Positions 11,901 through 23,962 of a DNA stretch of 64,000 bases are shown piece after piece. The stretch's first letter is position 1, and the number at the start of each line of letters is the position of its first letter. The DNA is from Pterobdella sp. o SKG-2022 (lineage: Eukaryota; Annelida; Clitellata; Hirudinida; Piscicolidae). Made by a program: the position numbers and the translations under genes. The notes beneath the pieces were generated by a model. That model did not search any database. It saw only the letters and a program-made list of their open reading frames with translations, and was not told the origin of the DNA. The stretch spans positions 24,058,118-24,122,117 of the forward strand of contig OZ038320.1 of NCBI GenBank assembly GCA_964035795.1, given 5' to 3'.

Positions 11901-14900
11901 TATCAAAATCGGTTAATCGTGCGTCTTTTTCCATTGTTTTGACTAAAATATTATTCAAAGATGTCAATATATAAAAAAAATTTTAATTTTTTCTTGTTGT
12001 AGTCTCTAAATTTTCTTTAAACCTATCGAAATCTTTTCAACTTTTTGAAGCAGCATTGAGCGAAAAACTAATAATAAAAGCTTTTTGATGAAGTTTTGAT
12101 GCGTAATTTTACAAATCAAGACAGCTTTTTACCTTTTTTTCATCACTTTTAAAGCAATAATTCAAAAAATTGGCGCCGCCTAGGCTTTGAAGGGTATTAT
12201 ATTAGAGCATTCTGACCGAGTGACTACTTCAAATTGTAACTTCAATGTGGTAAACTTATTGATAATAACAAGATATCATCATCAGGTTTTCAAAAATGAC
12301 TTCTTATAGCTATTGGAAAGTTTAGTATATGGGGATTAAAATCGTAATACAATAGACTCAAAATATCACAATGGATATCGTTTGAGTTACATAATTATGA
12401 ACGATCATTGTTGAAATAGCTATGTAGGTATTGAACTTTGATTCTTTTTTTTGATTCAAAGGATTTAATTTCACTAAAATCAATGAAAGTTTGGTGGAAA
12501 TTTTGAATAAATAATATAAAATAATAATTAACAGCCAATGAAAATAGGTTTACATGTTAATTTTTGATGTAATTGCACCCAGCTGCTAGATATTTATATT
12601 TGATCTTTTTCTATTAAAATCACTTTGTATTAAATACTTTTATTTGAAAGTACGGAGATTTTTCAACATTGTAACATGAGAACACTTCAAAAATAAAACT
12701 TCGTATTTGTTAATTAAAAAACTTAATGTTCAGAAATTTTTTTCATTTATAACTTTAACTTGATAAATATTTTCACAACATATTCAGGTTTGGTTGTTAA
12801 TGAAGGAGTGGGAAAGGTGGTTTCTGAAGGTTAGAAACCTCCAATTTAAAATTCATTTTCAATAACTAATAAAATGAATTTTAAAACGACCAAAAAGTTA
12901 AAAATTTAAAAGATTTTATCGATTTATTTTCTAAATTTCAAATTTATTTCAATAAAGACTCAAAAATGAAGATTAACTTCATAAAATTAATCATTAGGTA
13001 AAAGTAAGATTCAGGTTATTGTACTTCAATCATAAAATAAATTTTTATAAAAACCAAACAATAAATACAATGTACTTAATAATTTTAATGTACATTTATA
13101 TAAATATCGCTACTAAGTGATTTATAGGATAAATGAATAAATATTGAAATTGAATGCATTGAAAATAGAAAGTTCTTAAGTTTCATAACTATTTCTTTAA
13201 GTTGTATTTATTCAAAAACAGACACAAAGCTGTTCTTAAGTTTAGCTTACATTAACAAGGGATAATGTAAGTTATAATGCAAGCTATCACTTGATAATGT
13301 AAGCTAGAACTACGAAAAGCTCCGTGTCTGTTTTTGAATAAATACTTTGTGTTTATTGACCTCACAATTTAAATTAGGCTATTCTACAGATTCCTTTAAG
13401 CATAATTAAGCTTAAGAAGCTTTTCGTGATTTGAACTGATATTATCAAGGGGAAATAAAAATATAGGAACGTTACTGACTTCTATGAAACTGTCGTCAAA
13501 TTTTGAGTTCAACTTACGAAAAGCTCTGTGAACTTAAATGAATTTCGAAAAGTGTTTTCATTTTGAATATTTTTGTTAGATTTAAAGATTTAGAGTATTT
13601 CTCAAGCTTATTAACTTTATTCTCATATAATGACTACATGTTGTGTTGTCATTATAAACAATTATGTAACAGTGAGATTTTATGGTATAATGAAAAAATT
13701 ATAATCTCAGGCCAATATAAATTGAAACAGTTATTAATAAAAAGTTAAATAAAACCTCAAAATTAAAAAGTTAGTCTATCAAGTATTTTAAAATCAAATT
13801 ATTATATAATGGGTGGAAATAAAAAATCACAAAAAGTATTTCAGAACACTCCAAAAATTGATTTAACAAGCTTATCATTGGACTAATTTTATTATTAATT
13901 TCAGTATTTTAGACTTTTATTAACGAAGTTTTCAATAATAACGAAACATCAAAGGTATCAAATCAACAGAAAGAAAAAGAAAATGTTTGCTGCGTTTTTT
14001 CTTTCATAATTTTCAGGCTTTTTTATTAAAAATAGTAATAATAATCATCAATAATATTATCAATGATAAAGTTTTGATTTTTATTTTTCAAATCTTTTTA
14101 AAATATATTTTTAATCAAAATCAATAAAAATCAATACAATTTACAATAAACAACCTCTCAAGATTGTGAGTGGAAAAAGAAGGAGAACATGAACAGTCCC
14201 GGAGGCACCATGAAGCCTAGGGTTAGTTCAGTAGAGGAGTGCAAGACTCAATGCAAGAAAGCAGGGTCAGACAAATGTAAAGGAATCGGTAAGTGGTTGG
14301 AAGGCAATGCAGAATAATTATTAAAATAGAATAGTTGTTGGTTTGATGAGTTAGTATGATTTGAAAATGTTGCTTTGTTAACGAAGATCTTTGTATTTTA
14401 ACAAAATTTATTAATGTTTTCAAATATACTTATAATATAAGTAAATTTTAAAAATGACTGAACCAGACTGGAATCCAAGCGATCCAATTCGTTGTTGGCT
14501 GTCCACAAGTGACAACTTGGATATATACCAGGGAGTCACCCACTACACTCTGCACTGTCCTGGTGAGGCTTTTGAGTGTAATAATGCTTTGATAATGCTT
14601 ATCTATCTGATCGTTTCAAAAGAAGTCTAATGAAGGATCTTTGTAGCTTATTCAACAATTATATGGTTAAGTATTTCAAAAGTAATATAAAATGACGCCA
14701 TATGAAAGATAAAGTTAATCAAATAGAAGAGCAAGACGAATCCCGTATATTTAAGTATAATTAAACGTAAAAATATAGAAAAAACAATATGCGAAATGGT
14801 CATAAGGTATATACAAGAAAAAAATAATAGTTGCCACTGAAAAAGTTGCCACAAAACATATGTTCATCACAAAATAATTAAATAAGAAAGTGAAAAACCC

Positions 14901-15585
14901 TTCATAAATGCAAAAAATTAGTCAAAACCTCCGTGATAGTTACTTTTAATAATTTTTACTTTACTTCTGGCTTCAACTTTTGAGTCAAAAATAATGTATT
15001 TTTTGATATCCACTTAAGGGGCAATTCAAGCATATTAATTAGGTTTCATATTTATTGAATAATTAATTCAAAAAATATCACAATCAGAAAGAACTCACAA
15101 ATTTTTTTAGAGTTCAATAGGGATTTTAATATTCCACCAGGAAAACAAACGCCCACAGCTGCTTCTACTGTTAGCACAATGAGCAAACCAGGTCATAACT
15201 TCATATACTGATTTTTGTGTTTAAGTATTAATACCTTCAATGATGAAACAGTAATCATTCATAACACAAAAAAATCATCTATTCTCAATATAACTTGCAC
15301 ACTTATAACACAGAAATTTGTATGAAGAACATCATAACCATCATTACTGCAGGAGCAAACAAGTGCGGCTATGTGAAGTATGCGAACAGTTCATCACCTG
15401 GAGGCCAAGCCAAAAGCTATATGAGTGATTCTGATTGTAGGAGTCAGTGTTCAGTGCAGTCTGCTTGCAAAGCTTACCAATGGGGAGCGGATAGCACTTG
15501 TACTTTCTTTAACAATGACCAGCTTCCACAACAACTCGGAACCAGTCCTGGAAGCACCTACTATATCTTTAAGCTTTGTTTATAA
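8921..15585 (+). CDS. PAN-A: secreted protein with six PAN/Apple-like domains
   Basis: Twelve exons join in phase to 536 codons plus stop: 8921-8978, 9223-9453, 9652-9876, 9949-9978, 10064-10087, 10148-10372, 10578-10817, 12788-12829, 14163-14288, 14467-14562, 15111-15191, 15353-15585. Exon 1 is a signal peptide (MKIILLFILISNSVG). Each domain of about 70 residues follows C1-x-W, a Gly-rich turn, L-x2-C2-x3-C3, C4-(K)-x-G-[FIL]-D-[WFY], C5-[FWY]-[IFL], then G-x-x-HY-x(2-4)-C6. The C2-x3-C3 helix and the C5 aromatic strand are typical of the PAN/Apple fold, which binds protein or carbohydrate outside the cell. Domains: exon 2, 3, 6, 7, 9+10 (split by an intron) and 12. Exons 4, 5, 8 and 11 are short linkers. 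Every junction is phase 1. The domain in exon 7 lacks C1 and C6. The exon 7 acceptor was chosen because it alone keeps phase. Ligand and biological role are unknown. It is a likely paralogue of PAN-B. Confidence 0.8.
11170..11760 (-). pseudogene. Decayed coding remnant, family not recognised, in a PAN-A intron
   Basis: Reading antisense to PAN-A, consecutive frames with a few stops and shifts look protein-like: WEREFKGLIRGFFKRNNEVV, HLRDKETRRFVKSS, IHKVLKAISASEKKFRVNEL, then LMRDLPLAIIEEWKKMSLPT. The composition (charged, few low-complexity runs) differs from the surrounding AT-rich intron. It could be an old DNA-transposon open frame or a processed copy of a cellular gene. I do not recognise the family and assign no function. 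Confidence 0.35.
13205..13345. repeat. Hairpin (MITE-like) element in a PAN-A intron
   Basis: The left arm TTATTCAAAAACAGACAC near 13210 is matched by the reverse-complement right arm GTGTCTGTTTTTGAATAA near 13325. Inside are AAGTTTAGCTTACATTA and TGATAATGTAAGCTAGAA, also largely inverted. The same arms occur at 26097-26235. No coding sequence lies between the arms, so it is a non-autonomous foldback/MITE-type repeat. Confidence 0.75.
13400..13545. repeat. Second, diverged hairpin element
   Basis: The left side has GAAGCTTTTCGTGATTTGAA and ATATTATCAAGG. About 70 bases on, the right side has GAGTTCAACTTACGAAAAGC, the reverse complement of the family core. It lies about 60 bases from the preceding hairpin, so two insertions are adjacent or nested. 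Confidence 0.6.
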
Positions 15586-17933
15586 AGTTAAAAATTATTT
15601 TTTTTTTATTTTGGAAGTTTTCAAGATTTGACATTTTTTGTAAAGATAGTTTTTTTGAATTATTCTTGATTTGAAAACACTTGATCGATGGACCAATTTT
15701 TATTCCAGATTACATAGTAATTAATAATTTAGTTTTGTTGGGATTTTGGAATTCTTTAAGAGTTAATTTTTAATTTATATATAAAACATATTTTGGAGCG
15801 AGTTTCAAGTTATTTTGTATTTTTTGCTCTCTTAATCAAAGGATAAAAATTAAATTGTTTTTATTATTATTCTTATTAATCCACTTAGATAATACTGCTG
15901 TACATGTCCCAGTAATTGGGGTTGACAGCAGTCGACCTAGGTTATTGATACTACAATAGAGTAATTCATAAAAGCCATTTTGTTTGGGAAAAATTTTTAT
16001 AGACTGCCAGTCAAATGAGAATTATCGAATTCGAGATCCGCCGTTTCCACACTTGGGCAGTTTGTCTTGCCATTGTCAACAAAAAGAAAGATCATCCACG
16101 AAGCCAAATCACAATGATACCAGAATATCGGTTTGTTGATACCTGCTACCGAAGTCTACTGTTATCTAGGTTATAGCAAAAAAACAGCCTCAATTTAAAG
16201 ACGCTATTTTCGGTGCAGTCTAACGCCACACCCAGAACCAGTCTCGTTATTAAATTGAAATATCATAAATTACTCATTTATTTTACACATAATCAAAACA
16301 ATCAATAAATGTGCTTTAAAATAAGTTTTTTGGATAAAGTACATGGCATATTTTGTTCAGAAAGACCTTTTGTTCGTTTCAAGCTCTATCGCTTTATCAA
16401 GCTGATTTTAACAGATTCATAAAATATCAATTTGACCACTCAAAAAACGAATGATTATGAAACAATTATTACAAGAAAAATAAAAAAACACATCAAAAAA
16501 GACCGGGAAATAAATGAGAGGAAGACACGTGAGTGAAGATTGGAAGAATTAATTATTAATTGACTCTAAAGACTGAAGATTGGCAAGAGTATTGGAGTCA
16601 ATAACAAACACACCAATCACAAGATTGGATTGAAAACTTTTGTGAGAACACAGACTTAAACATGAATATAGTTTAAAAAATGAAGATGGAGATCAAAAAT
16701 AATAGCCTTGATATCAAAGACGGTTTTACCATAGGTAAAGTGAATGATTGTTTGTATTTTGGTTCATGCATGAAGCATCAGGGAAGAGGTGAACGTCAAT
16801 TTATGGCTGTATTGGAAGCTTTCAGTGATAAAATACATTTTGGAAGGTTCTATGTTTAAAAGCATCTAAAGTAAATTTTAAAAAAGTAAAAATCATTTTA
16901 TTGTACTTTAGCAAGACGTGGATCTAAACCAAGTTCCTAAAAACATTATATGGTTGCTACACTAGATTTCGCACGAATCACAAGTTATAAACCGATGATA
17001 AATGGTGAAAAGTTATGAACTTTATGCAGAAACCTTTGGAATGAAAAAACCCGAACAAGATGACTGGCGTCCAAGGGAGATAGTATGAGAGCCTCGAGTG
17101 AAGCTGCAAAAAACCAACACTATAAGAATCTTGGAGAGCTAGGTAGGAAGAGAAGACAAAAAATAACATTTGGGGATACTTTAAAACGTAAATTTGGGTG
17201 TAGACGCATGTATGATGAACCTGATTAAGAATGGTAGAATTATAGAACTTTTAAGCAGATTGACATGTCCACTTAAAATTTTTGATAACTAATGAACTTT
17301 GGAAAATAAAAAACAAGAGTTTTTTGGAATTAATATATCATTAATAGTTATTTGGAAAATTAAGAGAAAATTTTCTTTAAAATAATGATGTCTTCAACTA
17401 GTCAAACAGTTTTATGTGAGTTTGTAGCAGTCTGTGCTTAGTTTCATTGCAGGATACTACTCATGATAAATAATTAGTTGAGCTTGCTGAAAGACACGCA
17501 ATTGGGTTTAAAAGAATGTATTGAATATTTGAACATTATCTTAATTGGCGTCTTAGCCTAAACTTTCTAGAAGCCTACTTGAAGGCATATCAAATTATTT
17601 TTCAAGTTTAAATTCGAAGCATTTAAAAACTTAAAAATTATATAACATTTTTTATGAATTGAAAATTTTGTAAATCTTATTTCGAAAATATAAGCATATT
17701 ATAAGAGCTTTTTTCCAGTTGAATAACCAAACAAATGTAGACGCTTCCATTAAATGTAATTAAAAATATTATAAAATAAATGTAGTTGCAAAAAGTCGTT
17801 CTAAATTTTAAGAAAACTGAAATTTCACAACTAAAACAACAGTATAGTTCGCGCCTTTAAAGGTGATAGCATAAGTGGAATAAACCATGAAAAAGTTTAA
17901 TGTATCAAACATAAAGCTTGCATTCCGAGCATT
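15586..17933. other. Gap between the convergent PAN genes
   Basis: This 2.3-kb interval separates the two stop codons. It contains a LINE remnant (16670-17240). A less AT-rich stretch at about 15885-16260 (for example GGGGTTGACAGCAGTCGACC and GAATTCGAGATCCGCCG) resembles nothing I can name and has no open frame. No PAN-like exon was found here on either strand. Confidence 0.5.
16670..17240 (+). mobile_element. Eroded RTE-like LINE, C-terminal part of the polymerase
   Basis: One frame reads LDIKDGFTIGKVNDCLYFGS, like the 'vnDykYLGS' segment after the polymerase domain of endonuclease-reverse transcriptase LINEs. About 400 bases on, RRQKITFGDTLKRKFGCR matches the C-terminal 'R.R..TFvDTL..D.G' motif of the same proteins. 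Order, spacing and orientation agree, but the interval is full of stops. It is a dead copy, assigned by motif order only. Confidence 0.5.
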
Positions 17934-20900
17934 TTAAGTGCATTTGTAATGAGTCACTCCTGTAGCGGCAACAGTGGTAGCAATCTTCGACCAAAAGCAT
18001 TTTGCGCCGGAAGGCCTTGATGGATCGAAATCAACGCCTAAAGGACATGGCTTAGGGCTGCCTTTGACCAAAAGAGCACAAAAGTTCCTACACTCATCAA
18101 GACTGTCGTAAGACTTTTGCTCACCACCAGGACTGTTCATGTTTGCTTCAGCTACCCAAGTACAAAGATCTGCAAAATTTTTACATTTTTGATTTTTTTA
18201 TAATAGTGCCTTATACCACTTATTTAAAAATTTAAACATCGCTGTTAATCAATTTAAAAAAAAAAACTCTATCAAACTTGCTCCCGGTGCGGTCGCTGTG
18301 AAAAAATGATATTTCATTTAATGATTTGTCAATGATTTAATGAATTTTATTTTTTCTAAAAAGCATAAAAACTTAATTTACTTGTAGGTTGGGTGGTTTT
18401 TTGGGTCGCTGTTTTGTAAAAATTGATTGCAGATAAGTAAAATTCAAATATAGTTGAAATAATACAAATATTAGCTTAATTTTTAAATTTATTTTTTTGA
18501 AAACTAATTGAAAATTAATTTAATGTTACTTTGGGGGAGTGTGGTAGGTCCTGAACCTGAAGTTATTGGCGGTTTGTAGTAGAATCAATTTATGTTGGCT
18601 TATTTTTACTTTTCATTCCATTAATATAAAATTTTCAATACCAAACTTTATTAAATGAAAAATACTCTTAGAAAAAAATTACTTTAATTTTTTAATTATT
18701 TTCATAAAATAAACATAATAATTGAAATAAATATCTTACCTTGGCAATCGTAGTGATCAATGCCACTAGCTCCAGACCTTATATCGGTACTGGTCGAAAA
18801 AAAGCACTGTTTATTTCCTGTGTTAAAGTCTAATCCTTTATTACAAGTTGTAGCTTTAAGTTCTTGACATTTGGACTGACATTTTTCCAATGTATCTAGC
18901 CCACTTTGCAAAATACCTCCCGCGGTATTGCTGTTGGCACTCTTGATCCAAGTGCATGCTGTCGATTTAACATTTTTTCCAATATTGTTTTATAGCATAA
19001 GTTAAATTAAATAAACTTCAAAAGTCACAGTAATTTAAAAGAAAATTATAATTACTTTCAACTTTTATGGGGTTATAATGGGTAATCCCTGCAGCGGTAG
19101 CCAAAAGGTTATTGGTTGAAAGCCAGCATCTTTGCGCTTCAGAAGCAGTTGGGTTGAAATCAAAGCCATACTTGCACTTGACGACGATGTCAGCTGCACA
19201 AATTTCTTTGCAAGCTTGCAGAGTAGTGGCTGCAGCTTGAACTACACCTCCAGGAGAGTTTTTATCAGGAGTCTTTTCGAAGCTAATTCCTGGATGATTG
19301 TGTATATGGTAGGTAAAGAAATGAAATATGGGTAAAAATTTTTCAATCGTGTAAATTTATTTAAACTTTTCAGTAATTAGCATAAAAACTTTCTCAGTTT
19401 TTTTAATGAAACCCAGTTTTTTCAGTTTAATTCCTTACATTTCAGGTTTAAACAAAAATAATTTAACAAAAGTTCAACACATACCAGCAGGCAAAGTGTT
19501 TCCAAAATTAGTAGCTGAAATTAATTTTTCGAGTCATTAATACATGGAATCTCATGGTTAAGAATAAATAGGGAAAGTACTAACTCATTCCGGTACCTCC
19601 AGTTCCGCCAGTTTCACCTGCTCACAAATTGATCGTTTTTGATAACGTTTTCAGTATAAATCAATCTTATTAAAATTTTTTTTTAATTTTGAATATTATT
19701 TTAAATTATTTTCTAATTTTTTTACGTCGATTTATGGAAAAATTTTAGTAAATTTATTGAGCAGAATAAATAGATATAATTTTCCACAAGTTTAGCCTTA
19801 TCATAAAACATTTTTTTTCGCTAATGTTTTATGATAAGGCTAAACTTATCGAAAATTATATCTATTTAATCTGCTCAATAAATTTACTAAAATTCCTCCA
19901 TAAATCGAAGTAAAAAAATTGTCAAATATTATTAAGTAAATTTAAGATGTCTCTGAAAAGTTAAACTATTTCCTATATTTCTACATATTGGTTTGACTTG
20001 AAACGAATAATTTTCAATTAAAAATTAAATATATTTAATATTCATATAGTAATTAAAATTGTTGAAATTGATAACGTATAATTAAATTTATTATAGCTTG
20101 CTCCGCACCTGAGCACGTCAGGGTATGATGGTCGACCCCTGGAGAGTCGTACAGCTGAGGGTTTGTGGTGAAGAAGCACTTGAAGTTTGGTGTTCCTTGG
20201 GCTTGCCAATCTAAGCCATTTTTGCAAGTAGTTTTTTTAGCAGCAATGCATCCGGTTCTACATTCACTCAACGTATTGAAGTTTTGCGATACTCCTCCTC
20301 GGGTGTTCTTGTTTTGTTCTACATTCCATGTGCATGAAGCCAAACCTTCGTTTAAGTATATTAAGTTATTTTTAAAAGCTTTGGTTATTTCGAGGTAGTG
20401 TGAGATTATAAAAAAGCATTTCAAAATTAATAAACTTCGAAGTTTTGACATTTATTTTTCAAAAATATTTTTAAAAGTTACTAACTGCAGTCGTAATTGT
20501 AGTGGTTCACGCCACTTTGTGCCCTCAAAGTACTCGTGGTGGAGAACCAACATCTTGAACCCGACAAGGCACCAGAGTTGTAATCAAGTCCAAATTTGCA
20601 ATCTGTGTCTTTAGCGCTGATACATGCCTTTTGGCATTCTTCAAGTGTATTAGCTGAGCTTTGTTGTTTTCCATTTTGTGTGTTTTGTCCTTGAACTTCA
20701 GCCCATAAGCAAACTGTTTGAATATAAATATATTTAAATTAGTTTTTGAGTTTAAAATAAATGCATTTACTTTTTTATTAATAATGTATCAAAAACTTCA
20801 ACCATTGGGAATGCCAGTAACTCCGGTTGTGTCTCCACCGCCAGCTGTAAGTTGTTACATTCCAGAATTAAGTCTCGTCAAAGCATTTTGAAGATTTTAT

Positions 20901-23900
20901 CTAATAACTAAAGTCTAAAAAATTTTTCCCTCACTAGAGCAACTTATGGTGTAATGTTTAACTCCGTTAGCTGTTCTTGTTGTTTCAGTGGTAGAAAACC
21001 AGCATCTTCTTCCAATAGCGGCGGATTCCACGTAGTCAAACCCATATTTACAGTTGGTTTTTCTTTCTGTTTGGCATCTAAAAAAAATCCATGCTATTAT
21101 TATCACATGTCATTGAAAGCTGAATAAAATGAAATACATTCTAAAAGACAAAATATTTGGAACTTTACCCGAGTTTGCATTCATCTAATGTATTGAGGTT
21201 GTTTTTCACTAATCCATTGGGACTGTTTGTATTGTCCATCTCTTTGAATGTGCATTCTACGTGTGGATGAAGTTTTTAAAAAACTGATTCGATTTAGTTC
21301 AAGTTTGAAATTCAGAATATGTAGCATACAATCTAAAATGTTTTATAAAGACTCAACAACTCACTTGTACCGGTATCTGTGGAGTATCAAATAATGTTTG
21401 AGAATGTATAAAAATGTAAATTAGTTATTTGAATTGTGGACCTACCTTCGCAACGAGGATTCCAATGGTTAACTCCAGGAAAGTCCGTCAATGTTTTTGA
21501 AACCGAAAAGTAGCACTTAAAACCATTCTGGGCTCCTTCTTGATAGTCATAACCATACTTGCATTTTTCAGTGTCAGAAGCAGCAAAGCAGGCGTTTTGA
21601 CAATCGAGTCTGGAGTTGTAGTTACCCATAAGTCTGCCTTGAGGACTGTTCTTGTCTTTGGTTTCAACCCACTCACACGCTGTTGTATGGAAATGAAACT
21701 TTTTGACTAAAACCATTTGAACATGTCTTTATTTGACGTTCATTATACATAAACATATATATTTACCCGTTTGGCAGACTACAGTATAGTGAGAAACGCC
21801 AGGAAAATCGGATCGTTGGTCAGAAACAGAAATGTAACACTGACTTCCAGCAGGAACACTCGGATTCCAATCAAATCCATATTTGCAGTTTTCTCTTTCT
21901 TTGCACTTTTCTTCGCAAAGTTGAATTGTAGACGCAGATGTTTCCAACACTCCTCCAGGGCTATTTTTATTTTTCTCTTCCGACAAAGAGCACACTTCAA
22001 ATGATAAAGTAAAAAATTTCGAAAGCTTCATAAAGATTCATAAATTTGTATTAAAATTTTTATATAAAAACCGTTCAAGCTCAACAACAAATTGTCCACG
22101 ATGAATGAACATACCCGTGTTTTTTTTGACTGTGAAAAAATAAAAAATGGATTTAAATATTTCAAACTATCGAAATTTTTCAATATTTATCTTAGTTTTA
22201 AACTTTAATAAGTTACTAACTCATGTTTTCAATTGTATTGAACACTAACCTTCATAGTTGTAGTGACTTGTTCCAGGAAATGCGCCAACGTTAAGCGTAG
22301 CGGTGGTTGAAAAGTAGCAACCACTTCCAGAAGGAACGTTTGGGTTAAAATCGATTCCATATTTGCAGTTGGTATCTTTCTGTTGGTAACAAGCAGCTTG
22401 GCAAGTTTGTAAGGTAGGATACATGGTTTTCAAAACGCCATTGTTTGTATTAGTATCTTTCGTCTCAGTCCAAACAACAGTCGGACCTTTTGTAAGTTAA
22501 ATTTTGTTTACATAAAAGCTTCATAGAATTTTTATTCCAGAAATTTTCTATTGAATTTCATCTACCTGTAGGCTTCGGTTCTGCTGTAGTCACAACTGCA
22601 AAGAAGTATTTTCCATTTAGAATTTTTTTAGGCTACTTTATATTTTGAATTTTTGAAAAATTGTGAAAGTTATACTTTTCTACTTTGTGAAAAATTGAAC
22701 CAGATTAATGACGATGAAGCTGAATGTTAAAAGCAATATGTGGCTACTGTCGAAAAGCTCCCACATTCTATTTGTATGCTTACTTTATATTTTCATAACT
22801 CAATTAAAGATAATGTTTTAGTTGAAATTTTTAAAGAATTTTTGCTACAAATAGATATAGCTGCAGTTTTTTTCTATCTTAATTTATTGCTTTCTTTGAT
22901 AAGCTAAGTTTAATTATTTAGGCAATGTACCTTATCTGTTTTGGTTTTTATTAAAGAAGCTAAGTGAATTTATAATTCTTTGTCTGTTTTCCGTACTTGA
23001 GCTTTAAGTGTGCTTCTTGTGAGTTCACTCTTAAAAAAATTACCAATAGAGCGTGCGTTTTGATGAACTCAAGAACGATTGAACCTACCAACCTAAATTT
23101 CTGTTTTCTAATTTTTTCAACATAAGTCTGATAAAACTTTCTATAAATTTAATTTTGTATAGTGGAAACATCTCGAAATCAAACTTACTGTTTGCTGCTT
23201 GTGTTGTTGTCAGTGGGTTTGCTGAAAATATTGCAAGAATTTGTATTTTGATCTAAATTTTATGAAACTTTCTACATTGGAATTTTTCTATTACAAAATT
23301 AACACATACAGGTGCAAGTGTAATGGCTATATCCCGAAGCAGATTTAGTGGTGCTTGTTACGGAGATGAAACATCTGTTGCCTTGGGCGTTTACATAGAT
23401 CCAGTCAAATCCATTAGGACATCCGGAACTCTGGCTCAAGCATCGACTTTGACATTGTTCCAAAGTTGTGACGCCGGCTTGTGGAAGGCTATTCAGTGTA
23501 TTAACATCTCTGGCCTCACTCCATTGAGAACAAGCTAAAGGAAATTTTACGATTCAATTTCACTTTGCTCAACTTCCGGTCATATAAGAAGTTTTAATTT
23601 GTATTATAGAAAATTGACTACTTTAGGTTTATTTAACCCGTACCGAAAGTTTTTTAAATAAAATTTTTGGCAACATGTAAAAACTACTTTGATGATTATT
23701 TTTTTGAATTTGCACATTAGCATGAAATTTACCAATAAAATTGGAAAGTTGAAAATGAAAAAATCGAATAAATAAAAAATTTGTAACAGAAAAGCCCAAA
23801 GATGAGGCATATTGACTTAACATTAAAAACAAGCTTGAAATTTCGTTTGAAAAAACTTTTAGAAATTGAAAATCTATTCGTCTTGATAGCGTCAAAATTA

Positions 23901-23962
23901 TACTAACTTTGCGAAGCCACCAGAGGTAACGATAAGAGCAAAAATAAGGTCAGTTCCCTCAT
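17934..23962 (-). CDS. PAN-B: secreted protein with ten PAN/Apple-like domains
   Basis: Nineteen exons join in phase to 853 codons plus stop, read downward: 23962-23908 (signal peptide MRELTLFLLLSLPLVAS), 23534-23310, 23221-23189, 22595-22566, 22486-22250, 22129-22115, 21994-21767, 21679-21446, 21376-21365, 21256-21169, 21077-20935, 20844-20803, 20713-20486, 20345-20109, 19620-19585, 19514-19485, 19289-19056, 18958-18740, 18169-17934. Ten domains share the PAN-A pattern; the clearest core is CKYGFDWNPS...CYISVS...GVSHY. Small exons are Gly/Thr/Pro linkers, two of them microexons (15 and 12 nt). All junctions are phase 1 except the phase-2 intron that splits domain 5. Domains 2 (exon 22486-22250) and 8 (exon 19289-19056) lack both C1 and C6. 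The acceptor of the exon starting at 20345 has a weak pyrimidine tract. It is probably extracellular; ligand and function are not deducible. Signal peptide, domain type and exon phases suggest common origin with PAN-A by inverted duplication. Confidence 0.85.
19718..19919. repeat. Long hairpin element (arms about 95 bp) in a PAN-B intron
   Basis: The left arm runs from ACGTCGATTTATGGAAAAAT to CCTTATCATAAAACATT, the right arm from AATGTTTTATGATAAGG to CCATAAATCGAAG. They are near-perfect reverse complements with a loop of about ten bases. AAGTTTAGCCTTATC resembles the AAGTTTAGCTTACATTA core of the 13.2-kb hairpin, so it may be a distant subfamily. A stray related fragment, CTAAACTTATCGAAAATTA, occurs near 10441. 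Confidence 0.8.
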
